Assembly (NCBI GenBank): GCA_030063045.1
Contig: JAQSEB010000023.1
Span: 310,001-374,000 of the forward strand
Direction of reading: 5' to 3'
Origin: Pratylenchus scribneri
Taxonomy: Eukaryota > Nematoda > Chromadorea > Rhabditida > Pratylenchidae
Length of the DNA stretch: 64,000 nt
Under the pieces are notes generated by a model that saw only the letters and a list, made by a program, of their open reading frames with translations, did not search any database and was not told where the DNA came from. This document shows, piece after piece, positions 44,407 through 54,030 of the stretch. Position 1 is the stretch's first letter. Every line of letters begins with the position of its first letter. A program made the translations under genes and the position numbers.

Positions 44407-47400
44407 TCAATCCAATGAATTGCGCTCCTCTTTCTTCGCGCCATTGTTCTTCTCATCAATATCCATTTTCTCGTCAATTTCCTTCATTTCATCCAATGTG
44501 GCAAGAATTGGCTGCAGCTGATCATCAACGCCCACCAACACTGTTTGGGCCTTTTTCTTCTTGAAAACCGCCATTTTCGTTTTTTCATTCAATTCCAGCT
44601 TGAAGACTTCCTTTGCCTCTTGGACAGCTTCACTGAAAATTTTTGAATATTTTTTAAAAAATAATTTTCCATTGCTACCTCGCTTTTTTCAACAGCTTTT
44701 TGGGCGGTGACATCAGCTCCAACAATTTGTTTATATCCTCCTTCGACAATTTAATATCCTTTCCAGGGTTTAAGGCTTTTTCACGCAAAGTCATGCACTT
44801 AAATAAGGAAATGAATTTAATTTGCAGAGTAAAAAAAATGAACATTTAAATTATTTTCCACTAATGGGAATCGAATCTTCAATTCTATCCTAATAATTAA
44901 TCCAATAATTAAAAATAATATTGAAAAAAAATTATTTTCCAATAGTGGAAAATGGGAATCGAACTCTCAAACCCTATTACCCCAAGTAAAAACACTTACT
45001 ACCAAACTATCCAATAAATAATGAGAAGACTTGTGTAATCCGCTATATTACTAGTAACCAACAATCAACTTCAACCTACTTGATATTGAGTCCGCGGATC
45101 GTGAACTTCCTTTTTCTTTAATAATTCATTGCTCCTTAAAAAATGAATTTCAAAATGAAAAAAAACATCGAAATTTCCTACCCATCATCCGCTGAAAGCA
45201 TCAAACTGTCAATATAGTTGTCAATGTAGGCTTCTTGTTGAAAATCTTCAAAATAAATTAAAATTTTATATTTAAATTTTAAATAATTATATTCCACCTG
45301 AATCCTGTGAAATTTGTGGGAAATCGAAGTAACGAAAATCATCGCGAAATGGCAGCAAATAGTGGATTAAGACCTGAAAAAATTATTATTATTATTAAAT
45401 TAATTAATAATTTGGCTCACTGGATAATTCTCGTCTTTGGTCATTTTGGGTATCAGGCAAACCAGTTTGGGATTTGAATTCACATTGAATGCATAACGAC
45501 AAAGGGCAACCACATTGGATTGGAGCATTGCCGTGACCAGCGAAGAAAATGTTTCATGAGCGGTCTAAATTAATGGTAAAATGTGAAATAGAATTAAAAT
45601 TAGTATTAATTTAGACATAAAATGATAAATAAGCATTTGTAATTGTAAATTTGGATTGTAATTGTAATTTTCGATGTAATTATAATTTGCGATTGTAATT
45701 ATAATTTGCGATTGTAATTGTAATTTGCGATTGTAATTGTAATTTTAAGTTTTGTAATTTTAAGTTTGTAACTTGGCGAACATTTTCTTAAAACTTGGCG
45801 AACATTTTCTTAAAAATTGGCAAACATTTTATTAAAACTTGGGGAACATTTTATTAAAACTTGGCGAACATTTTCTTAAAACTTGGCGAACATTTTATTA
45901 AAACTTGGCGAACATTTTCTTAAAACTTGGCGAACATTTTCTTAAAAATTGGCAAACATTTTATTAAAACTTGGGGAACATTTTATTAAAACTTGGCGAA
46001 CATTTTATTAAAACTTGGCGAACATTTTATTAAAACTTGGCGAACATTTTCTTAAAACTTGGCGAACATTTTATTAAAACTTGGCGAACATTTTATTAAA
46101 ACTTGGCGAACATTTTCTTAAAACTTGGCGAACATTTTTTTAAAACTTGGCGAACATTTTCTTAAAACTTGGCGAACATTTTCTTAAAACTTGGCGAACA
46201 TTTTCTTAAAACTTGGCGAACATTTTCTTAAAACTTGGCGAACATTTTCTTAAAACTTGGCGAACATTTTCTTAAAACTTGGCGAACATTTTCTTAAAAC
46301 TTGGCGAACATTTTCTTAAAACTTGGCGAACATTTTCTTAAAACTTGGCGAACATTTTTTTAAAACTTGGCGAACATTTTCTTAAAACTTGGCGAACATT
46401 TTTTTAAAACTTGGCGAACATTTTCTTAAAACTTGGCGAACATTTTCTTAAAACTTGGCGAACATTTTCTTAAAACTTGGCGAACATTTTCTTAATACTT
46501 GGCGATCCTTAAAATTGTAATTGCGATTGTAATTGTAATTTTAAGAGTGTAATTGTAATTTTTGAGTCTAATTTCATATTTCAATTAAATGTTTTTTGAT
46601 TTGATTTAAATCAATTTAATTTTTTTCAAAAATTACCTTATCAAAGCCTTTGGCATCTTTGTGAGGCAAAATATATCGAGCATTTGAAAGCAAGAATTGC
46701 GGCAAAATCTAATTTACAATTTTAATCCATTAAAATCACATTTAATTTAAACAAACATTTTCCCGGGAAGTGAATTGAATCAGCTGAAGTTGTTTCCCCT
46801 TTTCCGGAATATCCATCATTTTTTGTATGTCCTTGTCGACTGGAACCAGCGATTGGCCGTAACGGAAACCTAAAAAAAATGGGTTTTTTAATGGGAATAT
46901 TAATAAAATGTACCTTTAACGATGTTGTGTTTTTCGGTAATTTTTCCTGTGGGAATTCCGCCTGACTGAGCGCCGAATGCCGCATCCGGTGCCTGGTCAA
47001 TGTCGCCGTAGGAGAGGGTTTGCCCTTCATCCGCTATTGTCTCATATCTTCGCACTTTCTTTAACTGTAAAAAAACAACCAAATTAATTATTGTTTATTT
47101 ATTTTGGATAATTGTCAAAAAAAGAGTAAATTCTAAACCTCTTGTTGACGGCCATTTGCCTCAACATTTACGGGGTTGAATGAAAGTTTTATGGCCTGTT
47201 CGGCGGAATTCTTCAAAAACATTTGAACTCGAATGGAAAAATTTTCGCCCAATTCCAGGTTAAATGGCGTTCCTCGCGGGGAGACACTTTTTGGTACGAA
47301 AAATTTCAATTTTGATAATCCAACTCTGCAAAATTTATTTAATAATAATTTTAATTTTTTTTTAAATTACTGGAAATTGAATGCATTTCCATCCACTTTT

Positions 47401-48302
47401 TGATCGAATAATTGTCGAATAAAATGATGGCCAATCTTTTGGGCTTTTGACCGTGGCTCTTCTGTAATATCGGTTCCACTGGAAAAATTTTAATTAATTT
47501 TTTGGAAAATATTTTAATTAAATTTTCTGGAAAATTTTTAATTAAATTTTTTTTTCAAAAATATTTTAATAAAATTTTCCGAAAATTTAATTAAATTTAC
47601 ATTAAAATATTTTAATTAAATTTACATTGTAATCAGACTGGTTCCAATTGTTTTGAATGCATTCGCAATTGGTTCCAACGCTTCCATGACTTGATCGCCC
47701 TCATCCAATCCACTGAAATTGCTCAACAAAATAATTGTGGAATCCTCCAATTCGCCCTTGTCCAAATCCTCGGCATGGAATTTCATCAGCTCCAGTCCGG
47801 TGTACATTGCGGCCAGAACTGAAATTTTATACAATTTTAATATTAAATTTCCACTTACAATCGCCCGGACATTTTGGATTCACTTGAACTTCATTTTTGA
47901 ACATTTGAAGCCATTCGACGCGGGCCTTCTCGAATTCTTGATTATGCACATAAACATTTGGATAATTTTGGTTTGTGGTGACCTCGTGCCCAAAGAAAAT
48001 GATAGAGAATTGGTCTTTGGATTCAGTGAAAAGCTAAATGAAAAATATTTTGATGAATTTTTGTAAAAATAATCTTTTACTTTTCGTGAAATAATCCAAT
48101 CGGCAATTTGAAGGGAACGTTGCAAATCCGTTTCAGGTTCGCCCGGAACCGAATAAATGCCGGAATTGTTGCCAACATCAATGGCCAAAACAACGGCGCC
48201 ATGTTTGAATTTGGTGGATTTGGCTTTTTTCACAACCGGCGGTTGCTCATCCGCTTCTTCCATTTCTTGCTGGATTATTTGTTGTTTCTTTTTTGGTGGC
48301 AT
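44407..48302 (-). CDS. cku-80: Ku80 (XRCC5-like) DNA end-binding protein
   Basis: 14 exons from the ATG at 48302: 48302-48081, 48033-47859, 47818-47626, 47478-47371, 47325-47139, 47064-46914, 46869-46757, 46708-46637, 45564-45421, 45373-45298, 45245-45182, 45134-45080, 44797-44679, 44632-44407; 634 aa. The N-terminal vWA-like domain has AVVLAIDVGNNSG; the Ku bridge core has GFRYGQSLVPVDKDIQ, ARYILPHKDAKGFDK, VVALCRYAFNVNSNPKLVCLIP and LLPFRDDFRYFDFP, all standard Ku80 landmarks. With Ku70 it forms the ring that binds double-strand ends and starts non-homologous end joining. At 634 aa it lacks most of the long C-terminal region of vertebrate Ku80, including any evident DNA-PKcs-binding tail. 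Ku70 is not in the window. All junctions keep frame. Intron 8 is about 1.1 kb and full of a 22-bp satellite. Confidence 0.93.
44865..45025 (-). tRNA. two tRNA-like fragments in a Ku80 intron
   Basis: On the minus strand, 45020-44945 has an A-box-like TAGTTTGGTAG and a B box AGTTCGATTCC with tRNA-like spacing. A second B-box piece, GATTCGATTCCCATTAG, lies at 44870-44887. Acceptor pairing is incomplete. They resemble the degenerate element at 9868-9945 and may be tRNA-derived SINE heads. Confidence 0.45.
45650..46560. repeat. 22-bp minisatellite (about 33 copies) flanked by GTAATTGTAATTTGCGATT repeats
   Basis: The core 45773-46505 is built from 'aaaacttggcgaacattttc' + 'tt' (22 bp) with a few variants ('ttggggaac', 'attggcaaac'). 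Both flanks consist of 'gcgattgtaattgtaattt', the reverse complement of the repeat at 1-80. The block occupies Ku80 intron 8. Confidence 0.95.
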
Positions 48303-48613
48303 TTCTTCTTTCTCTTAAATTATCGATTAATTCATGAATAATTGATTAAATGAAAAATTATAAAAATTATTAATTGAATAAAATCAACAATAAAAAAATT
48401 ATAATTAAAAAATAAATAAATGATTCTTTATTTTGAGCACTTTTTGTATATACCCGTATCAATGAATTAATGTGATATCACGATGATATAATGTTGAATA
48501 ATTAAAACAAAAACAACAAAAATGAAAATAAATATACCGGTAATTGATGAAATTCAAAAATAAATTAAAATCACTCCATTTTCTTCCGTCCTCTTTCTTC
48601 CTTCGTTCCTCAA
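48303..48613. other. 311-bp interval between Ku80 and rhomboid genes
   Basis: AT-rich. It must hold the 3' end of the rhomboid transcript and the 5' end or trans-splice site of Ku80. 'attcttta' and A-runs are present, but I cannot identify a promoter. Confidence 0.5.
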
Positions 48614-50684
48614 TTAATTTTCTCCTTTCTTTGCTTTGCGTTTTGCATTTTTCTTTCCTGCTGATTTTTCCTTTGTGGCTGGAACCAATTGCCGATACCA
48701 GAATTCCCCATAATGAGCATACCATCTTAAAAATCAAGGAAAAAATTATTAAAAAAATATTAGAGCATTTCCTGTCTCATTTTTTTATTCTAAAACAGTA
48801 TTTTTAACTATAAAAATAAAAATCCTGTAGAATGTGTAAAAAAAGTTCACCAAGTCTGAAAAAAAATAATTTCCCCCTCCCTAACTAAATGTGTTTGAAT
48901 TTGAATTAGTAACCCAATTTTGTAAAAAGTCTTGGTTCGAAAATTTTTTAAGAAATTTTTTCTGGTAAAATTTTCAAAAATTAAAAAATTTTCTGCTTAT
49001 TTTTTTTTAAAAAAGACCAAAATTCTCAAAAATTTACATTCCAAATAGGAAGCCTCCAAGATGAGCGGCATGGTCAAATATTTTGGCACTTGGAATGAAT
49101 AAACCAGCCACCAAGACGGCAATATATCCGTAGATAGCGTCTAAAATTAGGCAATTAATTATTTTATGTTTTTCGGCGATTTACCGTGTCCAGATAATGT
49201 CAATTGTGGACAAAATTCGAATCCGGTGCTAATTTCAATTTGGGAATCCGGCTTTTTTACGCAAAAATATCCAATCAATGCGAAAATTGCGCCACTGGCA
49301 CCAAGCGAGCCAGGTAGAGTACGGGTCATGCATTTCCACCCCAGTGAAACAAATGAAGCAAAAACACCACCGGTCAAATAGAAAGCCAGAAACTGAAAAA
49401 ATAATTAAATGTTTAATTTGTTGAAAAATAATAAATTATTATGGCTTAAGAACCAATTCAAATTGGATAGAGCTGGTCAAGAAGACGCGTTGAATGGTAT
49501 ATAATTTGTTATGGTTTGGTCAATAATTAAAGGGTATTAAACGGTTTAAACCCATTTTGATTTGGTCAACAATTAAAGGGTATTAAACGGTTTAAACCCA
49601 TTTTGGTTTGGTCAACAATTAAAGGGTATTAAACGGTTAACCCATTTTGGTATGGTCAACAATTAAAGGGTATTAAACGGTTTAAACCAATTTTGGTTTG
49701 GTCAACAATTAAAGGGTATTAAACGGTTTAAACCAATTTTGGTTTGATCAACAATTAAAGGGTATTAAACGGTTTAAACCAATTTTGGTTTGGTCAACAA
49801 TTAAAGGGTATTAAACGGTTTAAGCCTATTTTAGTTTAATGATTCAAAACTAATTAAGTTAGAATTGGTTAAATCTAACATAAGCCAAAATATAAGTTAA
49901 GTTTTATGGACTTAGGAGCTCTAGTAGTCTAAGACAAACCATGAATCTGTTATAACTTTTTGCGAAAGTTTTAATGTTAAAAAATAAATAAAACCTGTTC
50001 TTTGCCCATAAATTTAATTGAGTCATTGGCAAAACTGTTCAAAGCACACATATTCATGAAAAGATGAACAGAATTATAGTGTGAAAATATGCTCAATAAC
50101 ATTGGCGAACAAAGGTTTTCTAAAAATGATAAATTTAATTAATAATTAATTATTTTAATAAACTTGATGCAAAACTCGATGTAAAATATTTGCTCATAAA
50201 AGGTTGCAGCGCCGGGATCCGCCATAAAAGGAAAACCGCCAAATTCAGACCAATCAGTGCGGCCAGCGTTTCATCAATTCCTTGTTTATCCGGTTCCGGT
50301 TGACCAAATTTTTGCTGTTTTCTTTTCTCTTTTTGATATTCAACAATGGAAGCACATGAATAGGTGGCAAATGCCGTCTTTAAAATATGGATAAATTGTT
50401 ATTAATATTCGGCTTACCCCAGCAAAAAATGCAAATGCTTTTCCAAGATCTGATGCTGGTCGCATTGAGCCATTTCCCTGTTTATAATTCTTTTTGGCCT
50501 CCATTTTCCTATCAAAAGCCTTTTTAAGTTGTCCAATCCGCGCTGATACCTTGCCGCATTTTGAGTTGTAAAAGTCAAAAATCTGCTGTTCTAAATTGAT
50601 AATCATGATTCGGTAAAATATTAGGAAAGAAAACAAACGATTTGTGATGACAATGATGCTGGATTTTGATGGCTTGCCCGACAT
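48614..50684 (-). CDS. rom-5: mitochondrial rhomboid protease (PARL type)
   Basis: Six exons from the ATG at 50684: 50684-50418, 50377-50164, 50119-49995, 49392-49185, 49140-49038, 48725-48614; 342 aa. The signature parts of an intramembrane serine protease are present: HLFMNMCALNSF in the second core helix, GSLGASGAIFALIGYF with the catalytic Ser of GASG, and FDHAAHLGGFLFG with the catalytic His. The short basic N-terminus and the 6+1-type layout fit PARL, the inner-membrane rhomboid; C. elegans rom-5 is the presumed orthologue. PARL cleaves membrane proteins such as PINK1 in other animals; substrates here are unknown. The C-terminus is Lys-rich (SAGKKNAKRKAKKGEN). Intron 3 carries a 46-bp satellite. 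Ku80 lies 311 bp downstream on the same strand. The next feature upstream is an LTR element starting about 165 bp away. Confidence 0.92.
49440..49900 (+). mobile_element. family 4 element with a 46-bp array, about 7 units
   Basis: Edges 'aaattggatagagctggtca' + 'agaagacgcgttgaatgg' and 'actaattaagttagaattgg'. In between are units of 'aattaaagggtattaaacgg' + 'tttaaacccattttggtttg' + 'gtcaac'. It lies in rhomboid intron 3. Confidence 0.85.
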
Positions 50685-50844
50685 CGCGTTAAAATTTTTA
50701 CAATTGACAGCATTTTTTATAAATAAGAATATCTTATTTTAATTGGATTTATGTGATCTTTATTTTTCGATTTTTCTATTGTAATTTGTTAGGTTCTAAA
50801 ATGGAATTGCAAATAATTACTCACTCAAATCAATTCAAACACTA

Positions 50845-50849
50845 ATGCT
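50845..50849. repeat. target-site duplication ATGCT (left)
   Basis: ATGCT abuts the 5' LTR and is repeated at 53083-53087 after the 3' LTR. An equivalent reading is a 4-bp ATGC duplication with the LTR starting TGTGA. Confidence 0.8.
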
Positions 50850-51125
50850 GTGATATTCGGAAGGGAATTTGAAAGAAAGTTGGCGATATGACATTTCCCC
50901 CATAAATTGATACCTTTTGTCCTTATTCTTTTTCTTTGTTTTCTCCCCTCGCATTTTGTTTTAAAAAATAGCTCCCCAATCCCCATTCTTAGTCACTCTT
51001 GGTGAATATTCACTTTGTTGTTTTATTAATTTTGAGTCGGGGTCCTCCGAAGAATAAAGTGTAGTGACCCAATTCGTTAGTGTTTATTTATTTATTGGGG
51101 GAAAGAATCATCATAAGTTTTCACT
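50850..51125 (+). repeat. 5' LTR, 276 bp
   Basis: Begins GTGATATTCGGAAGG and ends AAGTTTTCACT. By eye it is identical over 276 bp to the segment at 52807-53082. It contains 'gaagaataaagtgtagtg', a polyadenylation signal inside the LTR. Its first and last bases form the short inverted pair AGTGA/TCACT if the neighbouring base is counted. Confidence 0.95.
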
Positions 51126-51405
51126 TGGCGCTCCCGGAAAGAACAAGTCAATCGCACCGAGGTTTTTAAAATAATATTGCGCAGGAGCAGGAAGACAACA
51201 ACAGCAACTATTTGAATTGATTTGAGCTTCAAAGTTTTGATTTTTGAAAACACGCCTTTGTGGAGTGTGGCTTATATTTCTTTGTGGAATATAAGTACTG
51301 ATCTTCGATTATTGTTCTCTTTGTGGGTTCAATAATTCAACAAATATTTGGAAGTGAGAAAAGCAGTGAAAATTGAGAAAAATTGGTGATATTCAAATTA
51401 ATAAT

Positions 51406-52752
51406 ATGTGGAATCAACCGCCAAGTTTTGACGAAAATATTCCGGCAATGGACCAGCTTACTCAACAAATCCCGGACTTTGAAATTTATTCAGGTTTTAT
51501 TGAACAAAATAATGAAAAATTTGTGAGATTGGATGAGTGGAATAAAATGAAAGCCGCATATTTGAACTTGATGGATGAACACTTTAAACTCGAGGATAGT
51601 TTCGCAAATTTGGAAGACATTGGCCGATTAAAGTCCAGAATAATAGAAGATTTCAAGCAGTTTACAAAGCAGTTAAAGAAAGAAAGAGATTTAGGCCACT
51701 CGCATGAAGAATATCTAAAGCTACAGATGGAACTGGATTTGAAAGAAATTGAAATTGCCGAAAAGGATAAAGTTATTCAGGAAATTAAGAGAAATATGGA
51801 AAATATGGCCATTAAAAATGGAATTCTCGATAAAGAAAAAAAGGCTCTAAAAATCTCTATGGAAAAGATAAGGAAGAGACCGCCGAAAAATGAAAATTCT
51901 CTAGCCCATTTGCGTGTTTGGCCAAGGAATGAACAGAATTTTGGAACAAAAAAGGCAGTAAACAATAATGCGAATCGGTATCAAAATAAGGTCAATTCCG
52001 GTTGGATTCATCCAAAAAACCATCGACAAAATGTTCGTCAAGGAAATATTCGATATCCCGAGAATTACAATCGATTGAGGACAATCGAACATTTTGAGGG
52101 TCGGAATGGGTTTAAGAATTTTGGAATAGAAAGAAATGGATCGATTGGGTTAAAGAATGTCGGAATGAAAGCTCATTGGAAAAAGAAAGGTCGATTTAGG
52201 AATGGAATTGATCCGGAGGTTGAAAAGTGGTTTGAGAAGAGAATGGACAATTGGGAAAAGCGAAAATCCATGGATAATGATTTGAGAAAATCTTTAGGAA
52301 TAAATTCGGAAAATTTGCATTTTGAAGGACCAATTGAGATGGGCTTGAAGGAAAATTGTGTCAATGACAATGGAAAAGCTGTGGAAAATGATAAAATAGG
52401 CTGGAATTGTGGAAAATGGAATGAGAAAGGATTGGAGACTGATCGATCTGATCGTCCCATGTCCAATGCAAAAGGGGCCAATGCTTCGGCCGATTGTGAA
52501 AATGAATTGGGTAGTTTTGAAGGGATGGATTATGGCACCGAAGAATCATTTCGAATGGAAGGAAAGAATGAAGAGAATTTGGAGGAAGATGAACAGTTTT
52601 TCGAGAAATTCTTTGGCCATGAATTCGGTGGAAGATCAGTGGCGCATCTATGTGATCGCCCTGTGTCCAATGCAAATTTCCCTCGATTATTGACTATTGT
52701 TGATGGTGCCTTTGACTTGTTCGACCATCGATACCTTTCGGAAACAAGCTGA
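51406..52752 (+). CDS. unknown coiled-coil protein of the LTR element
   Basis: 448 aa, no intron, starting MWNQPPSFDENIPAMDQL. Residues about 35-160 are charged heptad-like sequence (LKLQMELDLKEIEIAEKDK) expected to form a coiled coil. Residues 165-290 are basic and Asn/Arg-rich, and the C-terminal third is acidic (NEENLEEDEQFFEKFF). Two short copies of a motif occur near the end, SDRPMSNAKG and CDRPVSNANF. I see no CCHC knuckle, protease DSG/DTG or polymerase motif. By position it may be a Gag-like structural protein or a captured host sequence. The frame is intact, which with the LTR match suggests recent activity. I do not recognise it. Confidence 0.8.
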   Translation: MWNQPPSFDENIPAMDQLTQQIPDFEIYSGFIEQNNEKFVRLDEWNKMKAAYLNLMDEHFKLEDSFANLEDIGRLKSRIIEDFKQFTKQLKKERDLGHSHEEYLKLQMELDLKEIEIAEKDKVIQEIKRNMENMAIKNGILDKEKKALKISMEKIRKRPPKNENSLAHLRVWPRNEQNFGTKKAVNNNANRYQNKVNSGWIHPKNHRQNVRQGNIRYPENYNRLRTIEHFEGRNGFKNFGIERNGSIGLKNVGMKAHWKKKGRFRNGIDPEVEKWFEKRMDNWEKRKSMDNDLRKSLGINSENLHFEGPIEMGLKENCVNDNGKAVENDKIGWNCGKWNEKGLETDRSDRPMSNAKGANASADCENELGSFEGMDYGTEESFRMEGKNEENLEEDEQFFEKFFGHEFGGRSVAHLCDRPVSNANFPRLLTIVDGAFDLFDHRYLSETS

Positions 52753-52806
52753 ATCGCGGAGAAACAAGGAAAATCAAGGGACGATTTTGTTTCAGAGGGT
52801 CGGAAT

Positions 52807-53082
52807 GTGATATTCGGAAGGGAATTTGAAAGAAAGTTGGCGATATGACATTTCCCCCATAAATTGATACCTTTTGTCCTTATTCTTTTTCTTTGTTTTC
52901 TCCCCTCGCATTTTGTTTTAAAAAATAGCTCCCCAATCCCCATTCTTAGTCACTCTTGGTGAATATTCACTTTGTTGTTTTATTAATTTTGAGTCGGGGT
53001 CCTCCGAAGAATAAAGTGTAGTGACCCAATTCGTTAGTGTTTATTTATTTATTGGGGGAAAGAATCATCATAAGTTTTCACT
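52807..53082 (+). repeat. 3' LTR, 276 bp
   Basis: I find no mismatch to the 5' LTR. It is followed by ATGCT at 53083-53087, the right-hand target duplication. Confidence 0.95.
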
Positions 53083-53441
53083 ATGCTATGCAAATCCAAA
53101 ATGCAAGTAAAATAATATTCTTTTTACCAGCATAGTATTGCTAGCTTATGTATGCTCATTCTCGTTAATGAATGACTGAAAAAAGGACAAAATATCTAAC
53201 ATAAATGGTTCATAAACGCATTTGGCGTTGATTCTAAAGTTCTAAACCTCAAATGACCAAATAATTCTTCATCAAATTTCGACCGAAGATATTGGAAATT
53301 GCAAATTATAACCGAAAATGTTTCGAACAAAAATTAATTTAAATTTTATTTTGTAATCAACAAATTTTATGTAAAAATAACAAATGATTTAATTGTTCAA
53401 CAAGATGAAATAATTTCTTCCTCGATTCTTCTCGCATCATT

Positions 53442-54030
53442 TCAGCAAGGCTTCAATCCCATCATCGCTGCGTAGAAAACAATGAAAAATTTCGTGTTCT
53501 CCGGTCCCTCTTTCGCAATTTTGCCCTCATCGATTTCATTGCCCCCGGAGAGTTCCTTAGCAAAATCGCGCATCGAGTCCCAGAAATGCTAGAAAGGATT
53601 TCAATAAAATTAATTGCAAAATCATATGAATTAATTACCTCCAACACTTCATAATTGAATTGAATTCCTAACTCCTTCTTGAAGTGGGATGTGCTGCCGA
53701 GTTTAAGGTCTTCAAATTTCTTGCCACAATTCTTGAGGAAATATTCGTAAAATTTCCGTGGCTCCTTCAGACCATTCAATTTGAGAGTTGAATCCACTAT
53801 CGAATACTGAAAAATAAGAATTTATTTTTTATTTTGTTAATTAAAATTTGGAGGAATTAAACACTAATTATAATTACCAAAGTATAGGTCATCTCCTTTT
53901 CTGGTGTCATATATTTTAACAATAGAATGTTAAAATTGTGCGAAATCTTCTTTTCTTTCCAACGTTTTGGCTCAAATGGAAGCATTCTAATTATTTCCCA
54001 AAGAAGCTCATTTGGAAGAAATTTACCCAT
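53442..54030 (-). CDS. small F-box-like protein, function unknown
   Basis: Three exons from the ATG at 54030: 54030-53878, 53806-53639, 53588-53442; 155 aa, all junctions phase 0. The N-terminus FLPNELLWEIIRMLPFEPKRW, read with KKISHNFNILLLKY, resembles an F-box, which would link a target to an SCF ubiquitin ligase through Skp1. The remainder (YSIVDSTLKLNGLKEPRKFY and FWDSMRDFAKELSGG) matches no family I know. Nematodes carry many short F-box genes of this kind, but the match is weak and the function is open. The nearest neighbour downstream is the LTR element, 360 bp away. Confidence 0.6.

Larger units (their letters stand above)
50850..53082 (+). mobile_element. non-autonomous LTR retrotransposon, 2233 bp
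   Basis: Two 276-bp LTRs that read as identical, a 5-bp ATGCT target duplication, and 1.68 kb of internal sequence. A likely primer-binding site TGGCGCTCCCGG follows the 5' LTR directly (51126-51137) and begins with TGG, as expected for pairing with a tRNA CCA end. A purine-rich stretch (cagagggtcgg) precedes the 3' LTR. The only long frame encodes an unrecognised 448-aa protein; there is no protease, reverse transcriptase, RNase H or integrase. Identity of the LTRs points to a very recent insertion. The 5-bp duplication is consistent with several LTR superfamilies, including BEL/Pao and Ty3, so I do not assign one. Confidence 0.92.

Noticed and set aside
47719..48066. Plus-strand frame over the Ku80 N-terminal exons
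   Set aside because: It is the antisense shadow of Ku80 exons 2-3, whose minus-strand translation has clear Ku80 motifs.
52173..52943. Minus-strand frames across the LTR element
   Set aside because: Shadows of the 448-aa plus-strand frame; they run into the 3' LTR.
50850..53082. Calling the LTR element an endogenous retrovirus
   Set aside because: No polymerase, integrase or envelope-like frame is present. Only LTRs, a primer site and one unknown protein can be supported.
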